NCBI GenBank assembly: GCA_038748775.1 | Contig: JBCDIT010000002.1 | Span: forward strand, 1 to 64,000 | Direction: 5' to 3' | From: DAIQNV01 sp038748775 | Lineage (GTDB): Bacteria; Planctomycetota; Phycisphaerae; Phycisphaerales; UBA1924 | DNA length: 64,000 nucleotides | In this document: one piece after another, positions 15,022 through 24,442 of the stretch | How positions within the stretch are numbered: the stretch's first letter is position 1 | Layout of the letters: every line of letters begins with the position of its first letter | Notes under the pieces: generated by a model | Seen by the model: only the letters and a program-made list of their open reading frames with translations | What the model was told of the DNA's origin: nothing | Databases searched by the model: none | Made by a program: the position numbers and the translations under genes

Positions 15022-16263
15022 ATCGCGTCGCACTCGTAGGCACGCCGACTTGAACATTGCAACAAAGGCGTTTTCGTCGGCGTCATCGAATTGCCCAAAG
15101 GGTGCTGCGAAGTCAGCCGAGGCTTTCTCGGCACGGAACGCTTCGTAGAACGCATCGAAGTCGGACAGATCGAGTTCGCCGAACGGCAACGCCATATCCG
15201 CCTTGCACCTCGGACCGAGATCGAAGACGTGGGTAGCGCCCGAGTTCGGTCGCGGTATGTAGTTGCGTTCCGCCCCGATCGCGGCGTCGTTTCCTCGCAT
15301 CGCGATCGCTCCGGCGAACCCGTCGTTTCGATCGCTCCGGAACTCCGCGACAGACTGGATCAGCGTCCCTTCGGCATCGAAGACAAACACACCCGAAGCG
15401 GATCCGGCGTTGACGAGGCCCAGCAGCACGCGGCCTTGATCGAGAGCGAGCGGTGTGCCGTCGCTGTTGCTGAACCCTTTCGGGAACTTGATCACGCCGG
15501 TCTGTTCACCGCTCGCGGCGTCGAAGGCGACGGCGCCCTTGTTCACGCTGACGACGGCGACGCCTTCCTCGATCGCCACCGCTGCCCCGAACGCGGTTGA
15601 GTTCGCGTACTCCAACGCCAGGCGCTGATCGCCATCGAAGACGTAGGCACGCCCGAGGAACGGATCGCCGACGATGACGCGCTGGTCGTCGACATCGACG
15701 CTGGCACCGAACTGACTGAACTCTGCCACGCGCGACGTCAACGATTGAATCACCTCGCCGGATCCGGCGTCAAATACGACAGCCGCGGATGGTGACTGTC
15801 CATCGGACGGCGCGCCGACGACGATTCGATCTGCATGGATCGCGACGGACTCTCCGAAGTTCTTTATCCCGATCGGCGGCAAGAGCATGTGTTGGTGGGT
15901 TCCGGTCGAGAGTTCGTAGACATTCACCCGCCCCGACCCGGCCTGCGGCGCCGCGATCACCAGCGTGTTGCCATCGACGGCGACGGCTCCCCCGAACTCG
16001 GCGCCGAGCTGCCCGAGCGGATCCGAGATCGTGTGCACAACATCCCCAGTCTCGATCGAAGCAACGTATACGACGCCGCGGACGTCTTGCTCTGGATCGC
16101 CTGGTGCGCCAGTGATGAGACGACCGTCCGCGAGCGCAACCGCGGCACCGAGACGTTCGCCGGCTTTGCCTCCACTGGTCAGTTGGGCTAGGGCCGTAAG
16201 CTGCGCGGGCGCTGTTGTGACGAGACCGCATGCCGCGATGATCGCGGTTCTTGCGTGTTGCAT
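14983..16263 (-). CDS. Secreted FG-GAP-like repeat protein with GC-type dockerin region
   Basis: 426 residues from ATG 16263 (aaggga seven bases upstream; an in-frame start at 16311 is rejected). After a signal peptide it shows six or seven similar blocks (GAAVALADGRLITGAPGD, FGGAVAVDGNTLVIAAPQ, FGESVAIHADRIVVGAPSD), the pattern of FG-GAP-like beta-propeller proteins. Near the C-terminus are two PFGxxD blocks (ALPFGELDLSDFDAFYEAF and AAPFGQFDDADENAFVAMF) as in its neighbours, but here they are followed by SACLRV plus a Pro/Asp tail instead of AGCP, and the extension overlaps the convergent gene. Binding or surface role inferred. Confidence 0.8.
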   Translation of the reverse strand: MQHARTAIIAACGLVTTAPAQLTALAQLTSGGKAGERLGAAVALADGRLITGAPGDPEQDVRGVVYVASIETGDVVHTISDPLGQLGAEFGGAVAVDGNTLVIAAPQAGSGRVNVYELSTGTHQHMLLPPIGIKNFGESVAIHADRIVVGAPSDGQSPSAAVVFDAGSGEVIQSLTSRVAEFSQFGASVDVDDQRVIVGDPFLGRAYVFDGDQRLALEYANSTAFGAAVAIEEGVAVVSVNKGAVAFDAASGEQTGVIKFPKGFSNSDGTPLALDQGRVLLGLVNAGSASGVFVFDAEGTLIQSVAEFRSDRNDGFAGAIAMRGNDAAIGAERNYIPRPNSGATHVFDLGPRCKADMALPFGELDLSDFDAFYEAFRAEKASADFAAPFGQFDDADENAFVAMFKSACLRVRRDSPEPDAPNARGP

Positions 16264-16486
16264 GGTGTTTCCCTTTCGGAACTCAGCGTGAGAGCTGGAT
16301 ACGCGCGTCACGTTACCGAGCGCCGACAGACCGGTTGCGTCGGCTTTGAAGTTCGCACGAGATGAACGTTGAGATGACGGGCTCGATCTGGAGGCGCATC
16401 TGAGTATCGGGAGGCCAATCGGCCGTCCGCGCGATCGGCTTGTCGTCAGCGGTACGACATGGAGTTCATGCCGACCGGTAGGAGGA

Positions 16487-17866
16487 TCAAGGGCACCCAG
16501 CGAGGAACGCGGCGATAAATGCGTCGACGTCGCTCAGATCAATGAACCCGAAGGGAACCGCGATATCGGCGAGCGCGTCGCCGGAGAGGAACGCTTCGAT
16601 GAAAGCGTCGACGTCGCTCAGATCGATGAATCCGAAGGGGATCCCGACGTCGGCGACAGAACACCCTGCGGCGGATTTGAACAGGAACGCGGCGCCCGAG
16701 CCTGCGCCCGCCTGATCGCTGAGATCGGCGCCGACGACCGCATCGAATCCGTCGATGGCGACGCCGACCCCGAACTGTTCGTCTTCAGCGAGCGAGGTGG
16801 GGATGAACTTGCGTTGCAAGTTCCCATCGAGGTTGTAGACATAGGCGGCCCCGCCGCTGATGGTTGCCGTCACTGCTGAAGGCGCACCGATGATGATCGA
16901 ATCGCCACCGATCGCCACCACCTCGGCGAAACGACCAGCGTTCTCACTGATGGGCACTTCGATCTCAAGGACCAACTGTCCCGTCGCCGCGTCGAAGAGG
17001 TAGGCGCTCCCGGCGGCCCCGACGACCACCAACCCGTTCTCAATGGCGACGGATCGACCGAAGAACAGTTCGGGCGAAGCGTCCACGATCTCGAGCTTGA
17101 AGACCTGGCTGCCGGTGGTCGCGTCGAAGAGATACGCGGCGCCCTCGGAGTTCATGGTCTGGGTCGAACCCGGCGCCCCGATGGCGATGAGCCCATCGTC
17201 AACGTCGACGGACGTGCCAAAGGCCTGCCCGTCCTCGGCGTCATCCGCGACGAGTTTGAAGGTCTCGAGCCCGCTCACGGCATCGAAGACAAAGACAGCG
17301 CCAGCGCCGGGGCCGGCCTCGTTGTCGCGCCGTGCGCCGACCGCGATGACGTCTCCGCTGAGGCCGACGGTGTCGGCATAGGCCTGGACCGGGATCGGGG
17401 TCGAGTGGTTGAGCGTGTGCACGAGCGACCCGGTGTCGGCGTCGAAGAGATAGGCGACACCCGGCAGGACGGCCGGTCCGGCGAGAGGGTCTCCAAACCC
17501 GGGCGAGCCCACGACGAGATGGCTGCCTTCCAACGCGACCGCCAACCCGAACCAACCGCCGACCTGAGCCGCCGGGTCGTCGATGGTGCGTGAGATCGCT
17601 CCTGTTGCGACGTCCGCGAGGTAAACGGTGCCCAAGCCGTCGTCACCGAAGAATGGCAAGCCACCGACATCCGGCGCACCGACCGCGGCGCGTCCGGCAT
17701 CGATGGAGACCCCGAGCCCGAGGGAATCGCTGGCGTTCAAACCGGGAGGCACCAGCGAGAATGACTCGTTGAGCGTCAGGATCCCTTGTGCTTGGGCCGA
17801 GGGGGTGATCAAGAGGGCCGCGAGACCCAAGACGACGGGTGTTGCAATCCCCGAGCACTTCAACAT
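16487..17866 (-). CDS. Secreted FG-GAP-like repeat protein with GC-type dockerin
   Basis: 459 residues; signal peptide to about residue 26 (ITPSAQA). The body is a set of propeller blades (GLGVSIDAGRAAVGAPDVG, FGLAVALEGSHLVVGSPGFG, FGTSVDVDDGLIAIGAPGS). The C-terminus has two almost identical dockerin halves (each IPFGFIDLSDVDAF or VPFGFIDLSDVDAF) and ends AGCP. ggaggt lies five bases before the ATG. The two halves differ by few residues, suggesting a recent internal duplication. It is the second of three FG-GAP-like proteins in a row on the same strand. Confidence 0.85.
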   Translation of the reverse strand: MLKCSGIATPVVLGLAALLITPSAQAQGILTLNESFSLVPPGLNASDSLGLGVSIDAGRAAVGAPDVGGLPFFGDDGLGTVYLADVATGAISRTIDDPAAQVGGWFGLAVALEGSHLVVGSPGFGDPLAGPAVLPGVAYLFDADTGSLVHTLNHSTPIPVQAYADTVGLSGDVIAVGARRDNEAGPGAGAVFVFDAVSGLETFKLVADDAEDGQAFGTSVDVDDGLIAIGAPGSTQTMNSEGAAYLFDATTGSQVFKLEIVDASPELFFGRSVAIENGLVVVGAAGSAYLFDAATGQLVLEIEVPISENAGRFAEVVAIGGDSIIIGAPSAVTATISGGAAYVYNLDGNLQRKFIPTSLAEDEQFGVGVAIDGFDAVVGADLSDQAGAGSGAAFLFKSAAGCSVADVGIPFGFIDLSDVDAFIEAFLSGDALADIAVPFGFIDLSDVDAFIAAFLAGCP

Positions 17867-17955
17867 CGATGACCTCCGTCGCTCCCAAGGGTGCGGAGGC
17901 TCAACGTACCACCGGTGCCGTGGATCGCCAAGCGCGAAAGTGCCGGCTGGCGTAG

Positions 17956-19962
17956 TTACGGGCAGCCGGCGAGGAAGAGCTCGATGAACGCGTCGAGATC
18001 GCTTAGGTCAACGACGCCAAAGGGTTGCGTGACGTCGACGGAGACGTCGGCGACGAGGAACAACGGGATGAACACGTCGACATCGGCCAAGTCCGTGATC
18101 CCGAAGGGCGGGGCGAGATCAGCGCCGTTACAGGGCACCGGGACATCGGCGGCGAGTGTCCCCATGACGTCGACGGAAGGGTTATTGTCTCCGAAGCCGA
18201 AGTCGAGCACGCCGGAGAACGTGAACTCGGGCACGCTGAACGTCAGTGGGGCGGTGGCCGATTCCCCGCTGGTGATCACGGCGGGGATGGGCTCGACGAA
18301 GCCCTCGGTGGTGATCGGCGAGGCCGGGAGAATGCCGATCTTCTGCATGGCGCTGACCTCGAACGTGCCCGCCAGCACGAACTCACCCATCGAGCCGACG
18401 CCCGCGGGAGCGGTGGGGGCGACCAGCGTCACGGTGATGTCGGAGTAGGTGACCGGGACGCCCAGTGGCCCGACGATGGTGTAGCTGTCTTCGGTTGTTC
18501 CGAGCGTGGCGGACTCCATTGCGACAAGATCGGTGTCGCCCTCGCACGCGACTCCGTACCTCAGGTCGAACGCGCCGTCGACCATGACCTCGACGACCTG
18601 GGTATCGACGAGTGGGAAGTTCAGGACGAAGACCACGCTGGTCACGATCGGGTTGATCTCGAACTCCGCGTTGTCGAAGACGCGGTCGGGGAAATGCACG
18701 CGACCGACGTTGCGGTCGTCGCCGATCGAGCCGCCGGGTTCTCCGATGACGAACGTGGCTTCATCGGCGGCGAGGTCGACGTCGGCGCCGAACTCCATCG
18801 CATCGTTCAGGATGATGTCAGATTCGATCCCGAATCGATCGGTGAAGGTCCACACGTCGTCGATGCGTTCAAGCTTGAAGACGCGGCCGCCGCGGAGCGG
18901 GGCGGTGCTGTTGCGTGGGGCGCCGACCAGCATCGTGTCACCTCGGATCGCGATACCGCCGGAGAGGTTGGAGACGGGAAACCCGAAGGCGGCGGTGGGC
19001 ATGAGCGAATCGGGCGGGAAGAGCACAATGGGGTCGGTGGGGTACGTTCCGCCGGAGCGTTCGTAGATGAACAAGGGCGAGCCGAAGATCTCTTGGGCGG
19101 TGGAGTCGTTGAAGGATGCGTCGAGAGCGATCAGCGTGTCTCCATCGAAAGCCACGTGCGAACCGAAGCTCGAGCCGTTGGCGTCGGCGCCCTTCTCTTC
19201 GACACGCGCGATCTCGGTCCACCCTCCGCCGGTGTTCTCGAAGATGAGCACTCGACCCGGGTCAAAGAACGAGATGGCCTCGGCGCGGAGGGCGGCGAGG
19301 GTTCCGTCGTCGGAGATCGCGACGGTCATGCCCCAGTCGATGTTGTTCGGGAAAGCGGTCGCGGGGGTGAGGGGCGACCAGTCGGTCCAGCCGGCGCCGT
19401 CTCGGTCACGCGTCCAGGCGCCTCCGAATGACCCGGCGATCACGCGCGATCCGTCGGGGGTGATCTCGAGGGACCATCCGAAGGCCTGGCCGATCCCGAG
19501 GCCCGGGGGCAGACCCCACTCATCGACTTTCGACCAGGTCCCGTCGCTCGTGTTGCGTTCGAAGACGTAGACGCGTCCCGAGAAGTTGCCTTCCTCGGAG
19601 TTCGAGTACGCGCCGACGATAGCCACCGTCGCGGCGTCGTCCATCGCGACAGCCTGGCCGAACGCCTCGCCGAACAGGGTGGGGGGTTCATCGCCCCTCA
19701 AGATCTGGCCTTCGACCCAGCCGGAGCCATCGTTGGAAAAGGTGCGGACGCCGCCGGCACGCGCGGTGCCGTCGAGGCTTTGCAGATAGAACGGGCCGCT
19801 CGCCAGTGCGACGGTCGCGTCGGCGGAGATCGCGACGGCGGTCCCGAACCTCGACTCGGCCCCGTCACCGAAGGGGAAAGCGGGGACGTCCGAGCACTGG
19901 CCAGACGCGCCGGCGATCAGCCCGATAAAAACGACGCTTGCAACGATCGCGCGGTGTGGCAT
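17956..19962 (-). CDS. Large secreted FG-GAP-like protein with GC-type dockerin
   Basis: 668 residues from ATG 19962, chosen because gaggagga lies seven bases upstream (an in-frame ATG at 20004 lacks one). Signal peptide to about residue 21 (LIAGASGQ). Residues 25-420 are FG-GAP-like blades (GTAVAISADATVALASGP, FGQAVAMDDAATVAIVGAYS, FGWSLEITPDGSRVIAGSFG). Residues 420-600 are a separate beta-rich region of unknown role. Two dockerin halves close the chain (LAPPFGITDLADVDVFIPLF; TQPFGVVDLSDLDAFIELF) and it ends AGCP. No enzymatic residues are recognised. Confidence 0.85.
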   Translation of the reverse strand: MPHRAIVASVVFIGLIAGASGQCSDVPAFPFGDGAESRFGTAVAISADATVALASGPFYLQSLDGTARAGGVRTFSNDGSGWVEGQILRGDEPPTLFGEAFGQAVAMDDAATVAIVGAYSNSEEGNFSGRVYVFERNTSDGTWSKVDEWGLPPGLGIGQAFGWSLEITPDGSRVIAGSFGGAWTRDRDGAGWTDWSPLTPATAFPNNIDWGMTVAISDDGTLAALRAEAISFFDPGRVLIFENTGGGWTEIARVEEKGADANGSSFGSHVAFDGDTLIALDASFNDSTAQEIFGSPLFIYERSGGTYPTDPIVLFPPDSLMPTAAFGFPVSNLSGGIAIRGDTMLVGAPRNSTAPLRGGRVFKLERIDDVWTFTDRFGIESDIILNDAMEFGADVDLAADEATFVIGEPGGSIGDDRNVGRVHFPDRVFDNAEFEINPIVTSVVFVLNFPLVDTQVVEVMVDGAFDLRYGVACEGDTDLVAMESATLGTTEDSYTIVGPLGVPVTYSDITVTLVAPTAPAGVGSMGEFVLAGTFEVSAMQKIGILPASPITTEGFVEPIPAVITSGESATAPLTFSVPEFTFSGVLDFGFGDNNPSVDVMGTLAADVPVPCNGADLAPPFGITDLADVDVFIPLFLVADVSVDVTQPFGVVDLSDLDAFIELFLAGCP

Positions 19963-20069
19963 CTGCGGTCCTCCTCGATGCCCCGAAGGTACCGCGCCGC
20001 GCATGCAGTTCGGTCTTCATCATTCAAACGTGAGGAAAAACGGGGCGAAACTCGGATGTCTCACGAAGC

Positions 20070-20201
20070 TTACGAGGGGCAGCCCGCGAGGAACGCTTCG
20101 ATGAATGCATTCACGTCTTCGAGATCGAGGATCCTGATCGGCAGCGTGAGGTCGGCGGCAATATGAAGGGTCTCCTCAAGCTCGGCGGGCCCGCTGTAGC
20201 C
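20070..20201 (-). pseudogene. Orphan GC-type dockerin half (gene remnant)
   Basis: On the minus strand an open frame encodes IAADLTLPIRILDLEDVNAF then IEAFLAGCPS and a stop, exactly the final half-domain of the surrounding secreted proteins. Upstream of it there is no start, no signal peptide and no body within the 90 bases left before the next gene. It is best read as the tail of a deleted gene. Confidence 0.7.
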
Positions 20202-20294
20202 AAAGCAGTCTATCAACTTGCTCTTTCAAAGATACATGCAGGGGTATCCCGCACAACGACATCGGAGATGAGACCAACCCCGGTCGATCGATCC

Positions 20295-22310
20295 TTAGGG
20301 ACAACCGGCGAGGAACGCCGCGATGAACGCGTCGAGGTCGTCCAGGTCGACGATGCCCACAGGAGGTACAAAGTCGGCTCCTGGGTCGGCCACGAGGAAG
20401 AGCGGGATGAACGCGTCGATATCGTCGAGGTCGGTGATGCCGAAGGGCGGGACCAGGTCGGCGATGTTGCAGGGCGTGGGGCCGTCTGGCTCGAAGTTCG
20501 ATGCGATCTCGTCGAGAACATCGAGGTTGATCGACCCGCCCGGGATTTCGTCGGTGTCTTCGCCTGCGCCGAACATCGCGTCCCCGAAGTTCTCCGATCC
20601 GGCGAGGGGGAGACGGAGCGACCGCCAATCGTTGAAGCCCACGAGGAGGTCGCCAGATTTATCGTTGTTGACATCCACGACACCGAAGTCTGACGTGTCT
20701 CCGTCAGAGTTGACGTCGAACGGCGACTGATCGAGAGGAGCGGCGAGCGAACGCGCCGCCAAAGGGTCGTTCGGCGTCGGCGTCGGGAACTGCACAAGCG
20801 TGAACCGACCCGCGAGTTCGGGGGCGCCGAGCAGACCGAAACCGTCGATCTCGTCGTAGTTCAGCTCGTCGATATCCGGGAGCACACGCCTTGAGTAGTC
20901 GAGCCTCCAACTGTCCCGGATCTCCGACGGGAAGCCGGCGCTTGGGATTGCGAGGGCGTAATTCATGACGGAGATGTAGTTGGGCTTGAAGTTGATGTTG
21001 TCGGCGCCGCCGTGACGCAAGCCTAGGTTGTGGCCAAACTCGTGCATGAACACGCCGGCCTGCTCATCGCGCGTGCCCCCGGCATCGAGCGCCCCGGCGA
21101 GAACGACGAAGTCGTCGCCGACAATCTCACCAAAGCCGAGCGTCGTCCCGTTGGGCGCGCGGGTCCCGCCCCAGACGCAATAGCGGAAGGTCACGAGCCG
21201 CGCCGCCTTGATGGCCTCCCAGAGCGGGCCGGCCCGTTCGGCTGGGGTTCCGAACCGCTGGCCTTTGATCGCGGACAACGCCGCGTAGTGACCGGGGGGC
21301 GCCGGGTACTGGGTCACCGGGAGGTTCGTCTCATCGATGATGGTGTGGAGCGTGATGCCCGAGGAGCCGTCCGGGTTGGAGATCAGATTCCCGGGGACGT
21401 TGGCGAAGGCGGCTCGGACATCGGCGAGCGCGTTCGGGTCGGGCGTGAACCCGGACATCACGTCGATTTCGACGAACAGGTCTTTGCGGTCCGGATCGGC
21501 GCCCATCGCTGGGAAATCGAGTTCGGGCGTTCCGTCCTCGTCGACATCGATCCCGAAGGTCTCCCAGACGTCGAGCAGCCCGTCCTCGTCGTTGTCTCCC
21601 AGCGCGAGCGCGACGTCGACGAACGTCGTCGCCGGGGCTGCGCTGGTCGGGCCGCCATCGTCGTCGACGCCGACGAGCATGCTCCCTCCGATGGCGAGGG
21701 CGTACTCCGCGTCGGGGTAGAGGGTGATCGGCTCGAAGATTTCACGTTCGAGCGAGCCGGTGAACGCACCGATCTGGGCCGAGACATTCAGGAACCCGCC
21801 GGTCGGCGAGAAGCCGATGAGCGTGACGATCGCGAAGGGCGCGTAGCCCGACGTGTCGATCCCGGTCGGTAGCTCCGCCGCGATCCGCCCGGTCAGAGCG
21901 GCCTGGGTGACCTCGTCAACCGTGAACGTGGTCGTCAAATCCACGCCGGTGGACGCGTTCGCTACACACCCGTTCCCGAGCGAAACGTCCGCGGTGACCT
22001 CGGCGAAGATCTCGATCCGATCGGAGCGCACCGTCGACTCGGTGAACGCGGAGGCGGTCGCCGAAGCGCCCCCTCCGCTCGCGTCGACCTGGTCGTTGTA
22101 GTTGAAGAACCCGATGACCGTGGACTCCTCGATGTCTTCCTGGTCATCGACACTTGAGCAGTCGTCCACCTGCTGGCCAAAGCGCACGAACGCTTCGAGC
22201 TCGGCGTCGCGTTCAAGGGTGACGAAGTTCAGAGGGCCCTGCGCCGCGGCGAACGAGGCAAAGGCCGCGACGAACGCGACGAACGCGGCACGGAACATAT
22301 CGGACGTCAT
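20295..22310 (-). CDS. Secreted metzincin-type zinc metalloprotease with GC-type dockerin
   Basis: 671 residues; gaggaggg is four bases before ATG 22310. Signal peptide (AAFVAFVAAFASFAAAQ). An N-terminal beta-rich region (about 25-230) is followed by a calcium-binding-like DNDEDGLLDVWE / DVDEDGTPELD segment. The catalytic zinc motif is HEFGHNLGLRHGG (HExxHxxGxxH, about residue 430) with a Met-turn VMNYA 20 residues later. DVNSDGDTSDFGVVDVNNDKSGD follows. It ends in two dockerin halves (VPPFGITDLDDIDAFIPLF; VPPVGIVDLDDLDAFIAAF) and AGCP. An extracellular protease is well supported; its substrate is not. The neighbour at 20070 is a remnant. Confidence 0.88.
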   Translation of the reverse strand: MTSDMFRAAFVAFVAAFASFAAAQGPLNFVTLERDAELEAFVRFGQQVDDCSSVDDQEDIEESTVIGFFNYNDQVDASGGGASATASAFTESTVRSDRIEIFAEVTADVSLGNGCVANASTGVDLTTTFTVDEVTQAALTGRIAAELPTGIDTSGYAPFAIVTLIGFSPTGGFLNVSAQIGAFTGSLEREIFEPITLYPDAEYALAIGGSMLVGVDDDGGPTSAAPATTFVDVALALGDNDEDGLLDVWETFGIDVDEDGTPELDFPAMGADPDRKDLFVEIDVMSGFTPDPNALADVRAAFANVPGNLISNPDGSSGITLHTIIDETNLPVTQYPAPPGHYAALSAIKGQRFGTPAERAGPLWEAIKAARLVTFRYCVWGGTRAPNGTTLGFGEIVGDDFVVLAGALDAGGTRDEQAGVFMHEFGHNLGLRHGGADNINFKPNYISVMNYALAIPSAGFPSEIRDSWRLDYSRRVLPDIDELNYDEIDGFGLLGAPELAGRFTLVQFPTPTPNDPLAARSLAAPLDQSPFDVNSDGDTSDFGVVDVNNDKSGDLLVGFNDWRSLRLPLAGSENFGDAMFGAGEDTDEIPGGSINLDVLDEIASNFEPDGPTPCNIADLVPPFGITDLDDIDAFIPLFLVADPGADFVPPVGIVDLDDLDAFIAAFLAGCP

Positions 22311-22603
22311 CAAACCCTCCTCGATCCCTCGGACGTTGGTCCGGAGGGAGGGAGGCTACCTCGGATCCGGTCGTGTGTGAACCCAGCGATTCATGTTTGG
22401 GCTTCCTCCTACGCGAGTCGTCGTTCGGCGTCGGGCGAGGCATACATCAGACGTCGAACACGTACAGATGAAATCGGTAACACCGACACGCCGGTCGTCT
22501 TCGGGTTTACTCGACGCCCCCGCCCGGTATTGTTGCGCCGTTTCCGATCTTCGCGTGCCGAGGTTGGATCGCCAGCGCCAACGACTCGACGCCCGAGGAC
22601 CGC

Positions 22604-24412
22604 ATGTCAGACTCGTCATCACCCTTGCGCAGAGTCCTTTCGCCGGTCATCAACCTGCGATCGGGTCTGAGCGGCTCGCCCAAAGCCGATATCTTGTCGG
22701 GCCTCACGGTGGCGCTCGCCCTCGTTCCCGAGGCGATCGCATTCGCGTTTCTCGCCGGCGTTCCCCCGCTCGTCGGTCTCTACGCGGCCTTCATCATCTG
22801 TTTGGTGACGTCGATCTTGGGCGGACGCCCGGGCATGATCTCGGGCGCGACCGGGGCGATGGGCGTCGTCGTCGTTTCGCTCGTCGCAGAGCACGGCATC
22901 GGCTATCTCTTCCCCGCCGTCGTCTTGTGCGGTTTGCTGCAGATCATCGTGGGCACGCTGAAGTTCGGTCGGTTCATCCGCATCGTGCCTTTGCCGGTCA
23001 TGCTGGGGTTTGTCAACGGGCTCGCAATCGTGATCTTGCTGGCGCAGTTCAGCAGCTTTAAGACGCTCGATACAGACGGGACAATGGCGTTCCTCTCCGG
23101 GCCTCGCTTCTGGCTGATGCTGGGGCTGGTCGGGCTGACGATGGGCATCATCGCCTTCCTCCCGAAGGTCACGAGGGTTGTTCCGGCCTCGCTCGCGGCG
23201 ATCGTCGTCGTCTCGCTGCTCGCGTTTGGGATCAACGCGTCGGCTTCGAACGGTGACGAAGCCGACTCCGCCCCCCGCCCGCTGCTGACGGTGGGGGACA
23301 TGCTGGTCGACAGCACGCGAGCCGTCGCCGTCGAGGACGCTCAGCGTGAGAAGGACCTAGAGATCCTGCGCGGCGCTATGACCGGGCTGCCCGAGGGCGT
23401 CGGGGTCACGCCTGAGGGCGACGACCCGCTCGCACCGCTGACGCAGGACGAGATCGATGGCGCGATCGCCTCGATCGATGCCGACGAGGTCGGCATCGCC
23501 GGCGGCCTGCCCAGGCCGGCGTGGTGGGACTTCGAGATGCCGCCGGCAACACTGGCGACGCTCTGGATCATCCTGCCCTATTCGCTGATCCTCGCCGGCG
23601 TGGGTCTGATCGAATCGCTCATGACGCTGACGCTGGTCGACGAACTGACCGAAACGCGAGGCCAGAGCAACCGCGAGTGCATCGGCCAGGGCGTCGCGAA
23701 CGTCACGTGCGGCGTCTTCGGGGGCATGGGCGGGTGCGCGATGATCGGACAATCGCTCATCAACGTGAAAGCGGGGGGGCGAGGCAGGCTCTCGGGCATC
23801 ACCGCGGCGGTCTGCCTGCTCATGTTCATCCTGTTCCTATCGCCCTACATCGAGGCGATCCCGATGGCGGCGCTCGTGGGCGTGATGTTCATGGTCGTCA
23901 TCGGCACGTTCGAGTGGACCACGCTGCAGACCTGGAGGCGTATCCCGGCGGCGGAGGTCATCATCATGATCACCGTCGTCGCGTACACCGTGCTCATGCA
24001 CGACCTGGCGACCGCAGTGATCATCGGCGTGGCGCTGTCGGCGATGGTCTTCGCCTGGAACAAGAGCAAGCACCTGATCGCAGACACCAAGATCGACGAC
24101 AACGGGAGCAAGGTCTACCAACTCCACGGCGTGCTCTTCTTCGGGAGCGTGACCCGCTTCCGCGACCTGTTCACGCCCCACGACGACCCGGACGACGTGA
24201 TCGTCGACTTCTACTTCAGCCGGGTGTACGACCAGTCGGGTCTCGAAGCGATCAACGCGCTGGCCGACCGCTACCAGAAGCTGGGCAAGACCCTGCACCT
24301 TCGTCACCTGAGCGGAGACTGCCAGAGGCTGCTCGACCGAGCGGGCAACCTGGTCGAGGTGAACATCAGCGAAGACCCGCACTACCACGTTGCGACAGAG
24401 CGGGCGAGTTGA
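22604..24412 (+). CDS. SulP/SLC26-family anion transporter with STAS domain
   Basis: 602 residues. The membrane part shows the SulP pattern: FAFLAGVPPLVGLYAAFI, SGATGAMGVVVVSLVA, MLGFVNGLAIVILLAQF, GGMGGCAMIGQSLINVKAGG. A C-terminal STAS domain follows (about 490-590, LHGVLFFGSVTRFRDLF). The family imports sulfate, bicarbonate or other anions; with ATP sulfurylase 3.5 kb away, sulfate is a reasonable guess. Between two membrane helices (about residues 205-305) there is an acidic insert of about 90 residues (GDEADSAPRP, ILRGAMTGLPEGVG, DEIDGAIASID). The gene is alone on the plus strand inside a minus-strand block of secreted proteins. gaggacc lies upstream of the ATG. Confidence 0.92.
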   Translation: MSDSSSPLRRVLSPVINLRSGLSGSPKADILSGLTVALALVPEAIAFAFLAGVPPLVGLYAAFIICLVTSILGGRPGMISGATGAMGVVVVSLVAEHGIGYLFPAVVLCGLLQIIVGTLKFGRFIRIVPLPVMLGFVNGLAIVILLAQFSSFKTLDTDGTMAFLSGPRFWLMLGLVGLTMGIIAFLPKVTRVVPASLAAIVVVSLLAFGINASASNGDEADSAPRPLLTVGDMLVDSTRAVAVEDAQREKDLEILRGAMTGLPEGVGVTPEGDDPLAPLTQDEIDGAIASIDADEVGIAGGLPRPAWWDFEMPPATLATLWIILPYSLILAGVGLIESLMTLTLVDELTETRGQSNRECIGQGVANVTCGVFGGMGGCAMIGQSLINVKAGGRGRLSGITAAVCLLMFILFLSPYIEAIPMAALVGVMFMVVIGTFEWTTLQTWRRIPAAEVIIMITVVAYTVLMHDLATAVIIGVALSAMVFAWNKSKHLIADTKIDDNGSKVYQLHGVLFFGSVTRFRDLFTPHDDPDDVIVDFYFSRVYDQSGLEAINALADRYQKLGKTLHLRHLSGDCQRLLDRAGNLVEVNISEDPHYHVATERAS

Positions 24413-24442
24413 ACCGTCGGTCACGCGAACCGTCAGCGTCGA

